This document shows, one piece after another, positions 28,221 through 36,639 of a stretch of 64,000 nt of DNA (the stretch's first letter is position 1; each line of letters begins with the position of its first letter). This DNA comes from an uncultured Methanobrevibacter sp. GTDB lineage: Archaea; Methanobacteriota; Methanobacteria; Methanobacteriales; Methanobacteriaceae. The position numbers were made by a program, and so were the translations under genes. Below the pieces are notes generated by a model. It saw only the letters and a program-made list of their open reading frames with translations, made no database searches and was not told the origin of the DNA. The stretch is taken from contig CACYJH010000002.1 in assembly GCA_902774685.1 (NCBI GenBank), positions 1 through 64,000 on the forward strand, in the 5' to 3' direction.

Positions 28221-28982
28221 ATGAAATTGGGATTTTCTTTACTTTCACTTTTTATGAAAGATGTGGATGAGATGCTTTCAATAGCTGAAGATAATGGATT
28301 CGATAGTGTTGAACTATTGGCGGAAGGCCCATATAGGCCAGATGAAATGCTTGGCAACAAGGAAATCACTGAACCATTCCACAGTTATGACTTGGACATC
28401 TATATGCATGCAGTGAATGTGGACATAAATCTTGCAAGCCTCAACCAGGGAATCCGTAAGGAATCAGTAAAGCAGACAAAGGACTGTCTTGATCTTGCAG
28501 ATGAGATAGGTGCAATAGGCATCACCGCACACCCTGGAAAAATAGGAAGACCTGAAAAGTACCTAAGGGACATGGCACTTGAATTCCTGACAGAATCCAC
28601 TCATGAGCTTGTTGCATATGCAGAGGATAAGGAAGCTAAAATCTCAATTGAAAACATGCCTGAACGTTTCTCATATCTTGGAAACCGTGCATATGAACTT
28701 GAAAACCTCACCAACGAAACAGGCTGTTCAATCACAATAGATTTAGGCCATGTAAACACCTGTGAAGACCAGGAAAGCTTCTTTAAAATCCCTAACATTC
28801 TTTATAATCACATAAACGACAATGATGGGAAAAAGGACAAGCACCAAGCAATCGGTGACGGCACCCTTGACTTGAATCTCTTGAAGCATGTGAAACATGG
28901 AATTATCGAACTGAACAATTTCGATAATGTGATGAAAAGCAAAAAGGTAATAGAAGATTTTTTAAAGGAAAATAAATTATAA
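28221..28982 (+). CDS. Sugar phosphate isomerase/epimerase-like TIM-barrel protein (AP endonuclease family 2)
   Basis: This 253-residue protein matches the xylose-isomerase-like TIM barrel superfamily. Visible metal-site segments are ITAHPGKIG near 99, ISIENMPERF near 140, ITIDLGHVN near 178 and NHINDNDGKKDKHQAIGDG near 198. The residues fit binding of one or more divalent metals. Activity could be sugar isomerase/epimerase or endonuclease IV-like; sequence alone does not decide. ATG 28221 is preferred over ATG 28209 because GGGGAT lies just before it and the barrel starts with MKLGFSLL. Confidence 0.78.
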   Translation: MKLGFSLLSLFMKDVDEMLSIAEDNGFDSVELLAEGPYRPDEMLGNKEITEPFHSYDLDIYMHAVNVDINLASLNQGIRKESVKQTKDCLDLADEIGAIGITAHPGKIGRPEKYLRDMALEFLTESTHELVAYAEDKEAKISIENMPERFSYLGNRAYELENLTNETGCSITIDLGHVNTCEDQESFFKIPNILYNHINDNDGKKDKHQAIGDGTLDLNLLKHVKHGIIELNNFDNVMKSKKVIEDFLKENKL

Positions 28983-29005
28983 AAATAGCAAAATAAAAAC
29001 AAATT

Positions 29006-29803
29006 TTAGAAGTCAATCTGAAGAACTTCGGAAATCTCTTCTATTACAAAATCAGCATATCCTTTTAGTTTGTCTGGAAAATCCCCGTCCTTCTGTTCTG
29101 TAGTGAGGACAGCCCTATCAGCTTGCTCAAATGCAAGTATATCATTAGGCCCATCACCAACCATCATGACCTTATAGCCTTCATCCTGAAGATTTCCAAC
29201 AATTTCCGCTTTTCTATGGGTGCTTGCAGTTGCAAATGCATGATCTTCAGGAACACCAGTAATGTTAGCAAGCTTTTTGATGGCACCGGACCTGTCACCA
29301 GATGCTATGAAAACATCTATATCATTTTCCTGAAGCTTTGCTATTGTATCCTTAACACCACTGAACAATTGGCCGGCAGATGTTATTGTATATGAAATCC
29401 TCTCTTCTGCAATGTCTATGATAACCGCTGAACCATTGCACAATTGCATATTTGGAACTCTTTCCTTCAATAAAGGGAATGTGTCTGTAATGTCTTTTAT
29501 TGTTGCGGTGTCCTTTTCTAAAATAGCTGTAATTTCCTCTTTGGTAACGTCAGTTGAATAATAGCTGATGTCAAAATCGATGTTGTTTTCCAAGACAAAA
29601 TCACTTATCAATGTATTTGGATCTATGTCCCTTAAGCGATTGGTATTGAACTGAAGGACAACCAAAGCTGCATTCAAGCAGGTGTCTATCAAATCCAAGG
29701 AGTTTACATTTGTTATGAATTCGCCGGTAGATACATCCTTAATGACTCTAAACCTTTCAAGCAATGTTCCGGAGTTATCAAATACAATAGCTTTTTTAGT
29801 CAT
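29006..29803 (-). CDS. HAD-family phosphatase of the soluble P-type-ATPase-like group
   Basis: This 265-residue HAD protein has motif I FDNSGTLLE (nucleophile Asp9), where the usual second Asp of DxD is Ser, as in P-type ATPase DKTGT. Motif II is FIASGDRSG near 165, then a lysine (RKAEIV) and motif III VMMVGDGPNDILAF near 215. This matches archaeal soluble proteins related to the P-type ATPase catalytic domain, such as MJ0968, which are phosphatases of unknown physiological substrate. ATG 29803 is chosen because it directly precedes motif I; the upstream in-frame extension is Phe/Ile-rich and unlike the family. Confidence 0.8.
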   Translation of the reverse strand: MTKKAIVFDNSGTLLERFRVIKDVSTGEFITNVNSLDLIDTCLNAALVVLQFNTNRLRDIDPNTLISDFVLENNIDFDISYYSTDVTKEEITAILEKDTATIKDITDTFPLLKERVPNMQLCNGSAVIIDIAEERISYTITSAGQLFSGVKDTIAKLQENDIDVFIASGDRSGAIKKLANITGVPEDHAFATASTHRKAEIVGNLQDEGYKVMMVGDGPNDILAFEQADRAVLTTEQKDGDFPDKLKGYADFVIEEISEVLQIDF

Positions 29804-29907
29804 TCTTATCGCCCAAATTAAAATAAAATTATATCGCTGAAATTTAAAAACTTCAATATCTGACAATTTATCAAATAAACTTTTATTAAATATAATTTAA
29901 AACTATT

Positions 29908-29917
29908 AATATATAAA
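29908..29917 (+). promoter_or_regulatory. TATA box for the old-yellow-enzyme-family gene
   Basis: AATATATAAA predicts transcription from about 29938, leaving a leader of about 32 bases to ATG 29970. The upstream ATG at 29943 would be nearly leaderless. Confidence 0.4.
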
Positions 29918-29969
29918 TTTTGTAATTGAATGAATTTTAAAAATGAAAAATTATGAATCAAGTGAAAAC

Positions 29970-30911
29970 ATGATTATAGATACTCCTTTAAAAATCAAGA
30001 GCATTACACTTTCCAATCGTATAGTCTTGCCCCCTATGGCAAGAGAGCTTAGTGAAGAAGGGAAGGTTTCTGATGAATTGATTGACTATTACCGAAAGAG
30101 AGCAGATGGAACCGGACTTATAATAGTGGAGCATTCATATGTCTCTCCTGAAGGGATTGCAAGCAAAAGGCAGCTGTCCATTGCAGATGATGATGTGATT
30201 GATGGATTTAAGAAACTCACTGACGCCATACATGCTCAAGGCAGCTTTGCAATTGCACAGATAAGCCATGCAGGATTTGAATCAATTAGTGAAGAGAAAC
30301 TTGATTTGAATGAAATGAGTTCTGAAGACATAGAACATGTGAGGGATGCATTTATAGAAGCTGCAGTGAGAACTCAAAAGGCAGGTTTCGATGGTGTGGA
30401 AATCCACTCTGCACATGGATATTTCCTGAACCAATTCTATTCCCCTTACACAAACAAAAGAACTGATGACTATGGTGGAGACATTGAAAATAGAATCAGA
30501 TTGCATAATGAAATAATCAGCGAAATCCGTAATCGTGTAGGTGAAGAATATATAATAGCCATTCGCTTAGGTGCCTATGACTATCTGGAAGGGGGATCAA
30601 AGCTTGAAGACATTCCAATAGCTATAAATTCTTTTATAGAAAATGGAGTTGACCTGATAGATATCAGCGGTGGCCTCTGCAGATACAGAAGTCCAGTCAG
30701 CAAAGAGCCAGGATACTTTAAGGAGCTTAGCAAAATAGCTAAGGACTCATGTGATGTACCTGTGATTCTTACTGGTGGAGTGAAAAAGCCAAAAGATGCT
30801 GAAAGATTGCTTGAAGAGGAGTACTGCGACTTGATTGGAATTGGCAGAGCCTTTTTAATGGATGCAGAATGGTCTAAAAGGGCAATATATAAATTAAAAA
30901 AAATGCAATAA
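29970..30911 (+). CDS. NADH:flavin oxidoreductase, old yellow enzyme family
   Basis: This 313-residue FMN-binding TIM barrel begins TPLKIKSITLSNRIVLPPMA, the canonical family N-terminus. The substrate-anion motif HSAHGYFLNQF is near 147, followed by SPYTNKRTDDYGG and a C-terminal phosphate-binding ILTGGVK and LIGIGRAFL. The enzyme reduces activated C=C bonds with NAD(P)H; the natural substrate is unknown. The protein stops after the barrel, so the FeS and FAD domains of larger 2,4-dienoyl-CoA reductase-type members are absent. ATG 29970, after AGTGA, aligns with the family start. Confidence 0.88.
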   Translation: MIIDTPLKIKSITLSNRIVLPPMARELSEEGKVSDELIDYYRKRADGTGLIIVEHSYVSPEGIASKRQLSIADDDVIDGFKKLTDAIHAQGSFAIAQISHAGFESISEEKLDLNEMSSEDIEHVRDAFIEAAVRTQKAGFDGVEIHSAHGYFLNQFYSPYTNKRTDDYGGDIENRIRLHNEIISEIRNRVGEEYIIAIRLGAYDYLEGGSKLEDIPIAINSFIENGVDLIDISGGLCRYRSPVSKEPGYFKELSKIAKDSCDVPVILTGGVKKPKDAERLLEEEYCDLIGIGRAFLMDAEWSKRAIYKLKKMQ

Positions 30912-31065
30912 CTCCCCCCATCACTAATGAAATGAAGAAGAATTTCGCCTATATGAACTTAAGAAAAAATGTTGAAATACCAAATATTATTTAAACTTTA
31001 AAATATAAAGTTAATATATTATATAAAAAATACAATGTTAAAACTATTTTTTATAATTCAATAAT

Positions 31066-31084
31066 ACAGCCAAAGATTGGCTGT
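31066..31084 (+). promoter_or_regulatory. Perfect 7-bp hairpin in the gatA leader
   Basis: ACAGCCA (31066-31072) pairs with TGGCTGT (31078-31084) across a five-base loop, 46 bases before the gatA start. It could be an mRNA structure or an operator. It is not followed by a T-tract. Confidence 0.35.
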
Positions 31085-31130
31085 TGAAATCATAATTACA
31101 AATGTTCACGAAACAAAAAAAGGTGTTTTA

Positions 31131-32516
31131 ATGAATATCCTTGAAAAATTAAATGCAATTAAGAATCAGGAAATTACTGCAAAGGAAAATGTAGAATCTT
31201 ATTTAAAAGTAATTGAAGAAAAAAATGAAGACATTAACGCTTTTCTTGAATTAAATACCGAACAGGCTATTGCTAAAGCTGAAGAAATCGATGCTAAAAT
31301 CAAAGCTGGAGAAGAGGTCGGAGCTCTTGCAGGTTTAGTGTTTGGTATTAAAGCTAACATTAATGTAGAAGACTTAATCATTTCTGCTGCATCAAAAACC
31401 TTGGAAGACTATATTGGAAGCTATGATGCAACTGTCGTCAAGAAAATAAAGGCAGAGGACGGAATCATCATCGGAATCAACAACATGGATGAGTTTGCAG
31501 CAGGAAGTTCAACTGAAACCTCATACTATGGAGCTGTAAATAACCCAGCTGCACCTGGAAGAATCCCTGGAGGTTCAAGTGGAGGAAGCGCAGCGGCAGT
31601 GGCAGCAGATATGTGTGACATTGCAATCGGTTCTGACACCGGCGGATCTATCAGAAACCCATCTTCCCACTGTGGTGTGCTTGGTATGAAACCTACATAC
31701 GGTGCAGTTTCAAGACAAGGATTGCTTGACTTGTCAATGAGTTTAGACCAAATCGGACCTATGGCTCGTGACATCACTGGAATCACACTTGCACTTGACA
31801 CCATCATCGGATATGACCCAACCGAATGTACAACCTTAAAATGGGATGCTCCTAACTTTACAGAAATAGCTGAATCAGTTAAAGGGGAAGAAAAGCCATT
31901 GGCTGGAATGAAAATAGCTACATGTAAGGAATTCAAGGAAGTTACCAACGATGAGATCAATGCTATCATTGATGAATCTGTAGCAAAACTCGAAGAATTA
32001 GGTGCTGAAGTAGTTGAATTAAGTTTCGACCACATCGATATCTGTTTGCCTACCTACTACCTCATCAACTATGTGGAATTCTTCTCTGCAACCAGAAAAT
32101 ACGATGGAAGAAAATACGGTTCAAGAATCGAAGAGGTATGTGGTGCAGAAGTACTTAGAAGAATCCAAATGGGTTCATACATTTCACAAAAAGAATTCAG
32201 CGGCAAATACTATCAAAAAGCACTTCAAGCAAGATCTCTCATTAGAAATGAAATCAACAAAATGTTGGAAGGCGTGGACTTGATTGTAGGCCCTACCGTT
32301 CCTAAATTACCACACAAATTAGGTGAAGAATTGGAACCTATGGAAATGTATGCATACGACGTGCTTACCGTAATTGCTAACTTGGCAGGTATTCCAGCAG
32401 CTAGCGTAAAAGCAGGTGAAGTGGAAGGCATTCCTGTAGGATTGCAATTGCAGGCAAAACCTCAAGATGATGCAAAGATTGTGAAAGCAATGGCTGCATT
32501 CGAGTATGCAAAATAA
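31131..32516 (+). CDS. gatA: Aspartyl/glutamyl-tRNA(Asn/Gln) amidotransferase subunit A
   Basis: This 461-residue amidase-family protein is full length for GatA. It has the catalytic triad region: Lys in FGIKANIN (about 74), the serine-rich motif PGGSSGGSAAA (about 144-154) and the nucleophile region GSDTGGSIRNP (about 167-177). With GatB and GatC it converts misacylated Asp-tRNA(Asn), or Glu-tRNA in bacteria, to the amide; archaea use it for Asn-tRNA alongside GatDE. GatB and GatC are not nearby. ATG 31131 follows GGTG by five bases; an upstream TTG frame has no support. A hairpin terminator follows. Confidence 0.94.
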   Translation: MNILEKLNAIKNQEITAKENVESYLKVIEEKNEDINAFLELNTEQAIAKAEEIDAKIKAGEEVGALAGLVFGIKANINVEDLIISAASKTLEDYIGSYDATVVKKIKAEDGIIIGINNMDEFAAGSSTETSYYGAVNNPAAPGRIPGGSSGGSAAAVAADMCDIAIGSDTGGSIRNPSSHCGVLGMKPTYGAVSRQGLLDLSMSLDQIGPMARDITGITLALDTIIGYDPTECTTLKWDAPNFTEIAESVKGEEKPLAGMKIATCKEFKEVTNDEINAIIDESVAKLEELGAEVVELSFDHIDICLPTYYLINYVEFFSATRKYDGRKYGSRIEEVCGAEVLRRIQMGSYISQKEFSGKYYQKALQARSLIRNEINKMLEGVDLIVGPTVPKLPHKLGEELEPMEMYAYDVLTVIANLAGIPAASVKAGEVEGIPVGLQLQAKPQDDAKIVKAMAAFEYAK

Positions 32517-32526
32517 ATTAATTCAT

Positions 32527-32589
32527 AATAGCTTTCAGCTATTTTTTTACTTTTTTTACTTTTTTTAGCTATTTTTTATTACTATTTTT
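32527..32589 (+). terminator. Hairpin and T-tract terminator of gatA
   Basis: The stem AATAGCT/AGCTATT (32527-32533 and 32537-32543) runs directly into T7, and further T-tracts begin at 32551, 32560 and 32572. It starts 11 bases after the gatA stop. Confidence 0.8.
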
Positions 32590-32612
32590 ATTTTAATTTA
32601 AGAGGATTTAAA

Positions 32613-33302
32613 ATGACAGACAATTCATCAAATAGACAGAATTCCAATAGAAGAAACAAAAGCAATTCCAAAAATTCCAACAACAAAAAGCTAATTCAAG
32701 AAATAAGCAAACTGAAAGAAGAGCTTGAAATAAAAAATGAGGAGATTCAGGAATTGGAATATGAATTGTCCCTAAAGGATGAAAAGATAGAGGACATAAG
32801 GAATGACTTGGAATTGAAAGCTGTTGAAATTGATGAGTACAGTCAAAAATTGGATGAATCAAAAGAAAAAATCAGCAAGCTCAACAATGCTCTTGTCAAA
32901 TACAAGTTTGAAAAGGAAAAGCTTGACTTGAAATTGAAAAACGAGATAAACTATGAAAAGTCAAGAATGAAAGAGATGGATGATTTGGAAAAGAAGATCA
33001 ATGAGAAGGTAGATATCATTGATGACAAGCAGGATCAAATCAACTACCTAAGAAGCTTGATAAATGACTATAAGGAGCAGGTGAAAAGCAATACCGATAA
33101 TCTTGAGCTTCAATTAAAAAAGATTACAAGAACATATGACAGTCTCCTAAGCCAAAAGGATTCAATAATAGAAAAGCAGGATAAGACAATTGAAGAGATG
33201 ATTGAATCTGCAAAGCAAATGGCTAAAGACAATAAGGCTACTATAACAAGCCTTGAATTGCAGATAGGCAATTATAGGGAATTGTTGAAAAAGTACGAAT
33301 AA
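32613..33302 (+). CDS. Coiled-coil protein of unknown function
   Basis: This 229-residue protein has a first 30 residues rich in Asn, Ser, Arg and Lys (possibly nucleic-acid or surface binding). The rest is an unbroken charged heptad coiled coil with Glu/Lys/Leu repeats up to the end (YRELLKKYE). It has no signal peptide or membrane segment, so it is probably cytoplasmic. The start follows GAGGAT. It resembles the protein at 14860-15552 in general build, but lacks the AbrB-like head. I do not recognise a family. Confidence 0.7.
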   Translation: MTDNSSNRQNSNRRNKSNSKNSNNKKLIQEISKLKEELEIKNEEIQELEYELSLKDEKIEDIRNDLELKAVEIDEYSQKLDESKEKISKLNNALVKYKFEKEKLDLKLKNEINYEKSRMKEMDDLEKKINEKVDIIDDKQDQINYLRSLINDYKEQVKSNTDNLELQLKKITRTYDSLLSQKDSIIEKQDKTIEEMIESAKQMAKDNKATITSLELQIGNYRELLKKYE

Positions 33303-33379
33303 AAATAGGTCTATTTTTGTAAATTAAGAGTAGAGGAAGGAGATGAAAAACAATTAAAAAAAATAAATTATTCTATAAA

Positions 33380-34051
33380 TCAAACAAGATTCATAGAATA
33401 ATAGAACGAAGGCAATGTTAACTCATAATATCCTTCTTCATAATTCAAGTTCAAATCATCCGGATTGTAGATGGTTCTTCCACACTCACCACATCTGTAT
33501 ACTCCACCAGATTCATATACTGCTTCACTTCCACAGAATGGACAGGTTTCAGCTCCATCTCCAGAACTGTCGCTTCTCAATGGAAATGGATTGTAATTTG
33601 ATGAAGATGAAGAAGATGAAGAGCTTTTAGCCCTTTCTTGAGCTTCCCTTTGAGCCTTTTTCTCCTTATTTTCCAAATCATTGATGAAGCTTTCTACTTT
33701 TATGACATAATGGTCATATTCTGCACCTTTCAGCAGACCATTATCGTTTTTATCACAATCGACAAACATTTGATAGAGATTATTCTGACTGATGCTGTAT
33801 TTTGAATTGTGGTCATAGGATTTCACTTCATCAAAGCTTAGTCCACCATCACCATTAATATCCAATTGAGCAAAATCCTTATACCTTGTAGAGGTATCTT
33901 CGGTAAAGGAATCCGTTGGAATTCCGAGAACCGCATGGCCTACAAAACTAAGTATCATTAGAACTATAAAAACTGCACAGCATCCAACTACAATTCTGCC
34001 GACAATGTTCATTTCATTGAACCCATTAATCATATCCTCTAAACCTGACAT
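33380..34051 (-). CDS. Membrane-anchored EF-hand and zinc-ribbon protein
   Basis: This 223-residue protein has one transmembrane helix at about residues 18-40. Two EF-hand-like calcium loops follow: DINGDGGLSFDE near 64 and DCDKNDNGLLKG near 97, with Asp at positions 1, 3 and 5, Gly at 6 and Glu or a polar residue at 12. A Lys/Arg/Glu-rich helix, a run of nine Ser, and a C-terminal zinc ribbon CPFCGSEA ... CGECGR complete it. EF-hands are unusual in archaea. The start follows a G-rich ribosome site. Calcium sensing at the membrane is an inference. Confidence 0.75.
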   Translation of the reverse strand: MSGLEDMINGFNEMNIVGRIVVGCCAVFIVLMILSFVGHAVLGIPTDSFTEDTSTRYKDFAQLDINGDGGLSFDEVKSYDHNSKYSISQNNLYQMFVDCDKNDNGLLKGAEYDHYVIKVESFINDLENKEKKAQREAQERAKSSSSSSSSSNYNPFPLRSDSSGDGAETCPFCGSEAVYESGGVYRCGECGRTIYNPDDLNLNYEEGYYELTLPSFYYSMNLV

Positions 34052-34150
34052 GAAAAAACCCCCTTTTCTAAAATGTATTTATTATCTAAACCGATTAATT
34101 AATAGACATTTATAAAAATAAAAATAAAAATATTAAAAAAAAATGCTAAT

Positions 34151-34531
34151 TTAAATGTCAATAGTTATAAGAACCTCGTCTCCATCTTTAAAATTGTATT
34201 TGTCTCTCAATTTATCCTTTGCTATAAACTCAAGATAGTTTTCATCATGGGTTGTCTTGTCTGGAAATACGATTGCTCCAACAATATCCTCATTGAGATG
34301 AGCCTTGATGTATCTTACAGCACCGAATCCTTGATCTGGCTTTATGACATTCTTGCAGCTGTTTTTCATTAGCCTGATGTCATCCAGCTTATCCTCTTCT
34401 ACAATTAGATTTAAAGTTCCGGCAAATGGGGTGAACCCGCATTTTTCCTTGAATTGGTCCTTATAAAAATCCTGACCTAAAAAATATGCGGCCTTTCCCA
34501 AACCTGTTGTAACAATTCCTGTAATTTCCAT
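34151..34531 (-). CDS. ribK: CTP-dependent riboflavin kinase
   Basis: This 126-residue archaeal RibK (DUF120) makes FMN from riboflavin using CTP. Family landmarks are GIVTTGLGKAAYFLGQDFYK (residues 5-24), GFTPFAGTLNL (about 32-42) and the C-terminal GDEVLITI. The protein is the stand-alone domain without the N-terminal helix-turn-helix some archaea add. ATG 34531, after GGGAT, matches the family start; a longer in-frame start at 34594 would add unrelated sequence. It lies 86 bases downstream of the large GT2 gene on the same strand. Confidence 0.9.
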   Translation of the reverse strand: MEITGIVTTGLGKAAYFLGQDFYKDQFKEKCGFTPFAGTLNLIVEEDKLDDIRLMKNSCKNVIKPDQGFGAVRYIKAHLNEDIVGAIVFPDKTTHDENYLEFIAKDKLRDKYNFKDGDEVLITIDI

Positions 34532-34617
34532 TCTAATCCCTAAATAAATGTAATGATTATAAATAAATAATTTAAAAATATTGTGTGAAATCAATAATTA
34601 TAGCATGAACTGATTCA

Positions 34618-36336
34618 TTAAAGTGAAGTTAACTGAACGAATGCATCCTTGTCACTTGAAACATAGTTTCTGATTGATGTGCTGTTTCTATCCTCAAACA
34701 CTATCTTTCCATCCTTTCCTCCATAAGTGAAATCAATGCTTCCTCTCTCTACATCATCATAATCGAATGAGCACATCACTTTTCCATCATATAAAATTGA
34801 ATATGTGGAGTTGTATTTGAAGTTTCCAACTGAAGACAAGATTGATTCGTTGTCTAAAGTCAAGTTGAAGAAAGTTGCATTCTTGGATCTAGGGCTGATG
34901 CTGAATTCCACGAATCCTTCCATTTCATCACTTAGATTATTGAATTGAATATTGTGCTTTACAATTGATCTTTGGAATATTTCAGCGATACGGCTGTTAG
35001 GTATGACCTCACGCTCATCCAAACCTAAACTTTGCCTTGCTTTTGATGGCAACCTGAAGGTATCGGCAGAATCTCCCTCTCTTGTGGAATTTACATAATA
35101 CTGCCTTCCATCAATTATCATCGTATCATTCTCAGACATTTCCAATGTGCTTAAGGCATCCTGAGGAATCCTTAATATGCCTGTTTCATTTTCAATAGCA
35201 CTGTCGATGGTATATGGGCCTCTAACTGAAATGGTTTGCTGATTAACGTCAGATGGTGCATAGACAAAGTTTCTTGAAGTGAGCTCAACTGAAATTTTAC
35301 CATCATTGAATGTAGCAGCAGACAAGAATGTTGAAAGCATCAAAACCAGAATCAATCCTGAAACAATCACTGGAAAATGCATCTTTACAAAGGATTGCAA
35401 AGAGGTACGTGTATTGCTTTTCCTTAGGATAGGTATTGATCTCTTAATGATTTTGACAATGTAAAGAACTGTCAGCACAACACCGACAAAGGCTACAAAT
35501 ACAGATATCAACAATGGTATGAAAGGTACAAAGAATATCATGAAAAGACCTAAAATAATGAGGGACAAACCCATAATGGCCATTCTGATATAGTTTCCTA
35601 AAGTGTCCATCATTGTAACACGGCCGTAATCCACTGCCCTGTCGATGATGGTTCTAACCACTTCATTCGCCATTTTGTTTAAATCGGCAAGAGGAGACAT
35701 GTCGTGAGAAATGTCACCGATGTCAACTTCCAAAATACTGATACCATGAACATCAGCATCAAGTACGATACCAACATCCACACCGTAATCCTTTTCAAAT
35801 TTAATCTTATTCAATGCAGAACGTTTACCTGCAAATTGACCGCTCAGAGGCTGTTCATAATTAAGTTCCGGGAAGAAGAAACTTAAGAGAGGTTTCGCGG
35901 TAAGCTCTGTTACACGACCGCTTTCCCTTGCAAATTTGGTTTTTGTTATATCTGTCTTACCCTCTAGAATCGGCCTGATGATCTTATCTATTTTGCCGGA
36001 TGTGAAATTTGAAATGTCTGCATCAATAAACGCTACAATATCTCCATGGGAATTCTTGAATCCTGTCTTGATAGCTGAACCCTTACCTTCATTGGTAATA
36101 TGGCTGATTACAGTAGCTCCTGCTCCTTCTGCCTCTTCCACAGTCCTATCACTGGACCCATCATCCACTACTATCACCTCATCTACATAGTCAAGCTTGC
36201 GTGCTACGCTTACAACTTGAGCAACAGTAGCTTCCTCATTATATGCAGGAATAACAATAGATACTGATTTTTTAGGATTTTTAGTTGATTTGATTGATGC
36301 AAGTAAAAATACTAAAATCACCATTAGCCAAGACAA
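34618..36336 (-). CDS. Family 2 glycosyltransferase with membrane helices and glycosylated outer domain
   Basis: This 572-residue protein has three parts. A dolichyl-phosphate-mannose-synthase-like GT2 domain (residues about 24-230) shows IVIPAYNEE, VDDGSSDRT and IDADIS (metal-binding). Two hydrophobic segments (about 255-305) and one at about 325-345 follow. A C-terminal region (about 350-572) predicted to face outward is rich in N-x-S/T sequons. It probably transfers sugar to a lipid phosphate or wall precursor. The start is TTG 36336, five bases after GAGGTG; ATG 36324 is the alternative. The outer domain is unusual for DPM-type enzymes. Confidence 0.8.
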   Translation of the reverse strand: MSWLMVILVFLLASIKSTKNPKKSVSIVIPAYNEEATVAQVVSVARKLDYVDEVIVVDDGSSDRTVEEAEGAGATVISHITNEGKGSAIKTGFKNSHGDIVAFIDADISNFTSGKIDKIIRPILEGKTDITKTKFARESGRVTELTAKPLLSFFFPELNYEQPLSGQFAGKRSALNKIKFEKDYGVDVGIVLDADVHGISILEVDIGDISHDMSPLADLNKMANEVVRTIIDRAVDYGRVTMMDTLGNYIRMAIMGLSLIILGLFMIFFVPFIPLLISVFVAFVGVVLTVLYIVKIIKRSIPILRKSNTRTSLQSFVKMHFPVIVSGLILVLMLSTFLSAATFNDGKISVELTSRNFVYAPSDVNQQTISVRGPYTIDSAIENETGILRIPQDALSTLEMSENDTMIIDGRQYYVNSTREGDSADTFRLPSKARQSLGLDEREVIPNSRIAEIFQRSIVKHNIQFNNLSDEMEGFVEFSISPRSKNATFFNLTLDNESILSSVGNFKYNSTYSILYDGKVMCSFDYDDVERGSIDFTYGGKDGKIVFEDRNSTSIRNYVSSDKDAFVQLTSL

Positions 36337-36568
36337 ATTTTCACCTCATTAAAGTTCTCATGGAAATAATAAAATTAATCATATTTCTTCAATATTGAAT
36401 ATGTTAACAATTTACAATATAACTATTATGTTTTAAGAATGTATAAATTTTGTTATATTATTGCGATATAAACATGAAAAATAGAATGTATTTACAAATG
36501 AATGAAATGCATTGGGGAGAAAGATAGAACAAAAATCAAGAAAAAATAAGAAAATAAAAAAAGGAATA

Positions 36569-36589
36569 GTTATCACATGATGTGATAAC
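36569..36589 (-). terminator. Hairpin terminator of the AzgA-like permease
   Basis: GTTATCACA (36569-36577) and TGTGATAAC (36581-36589) form a perfect 9-bp stem 50 bases past the stop, followed on the minus strand by T-rich sequence. It reuses the GTTATCAC stem seen after trpB2. Otherwise the 303-base gap 36337-36639 has no gene. Confidence 0.65.
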
Positions 36590-36639
36590 ATTTTGATTTT
36601 AACTAAAGTCTTTGACTTGGGTTAAACTTTGAGTTCCAA

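Noticed and set aside
36569-36589. Purine riboswitch linked to the permease
   Set aside because: The hairpin is downstream of the permease on its own strand and is too simple for a purine aptamer; the region upstream of the permease start shows no three-way junction I can recognise.
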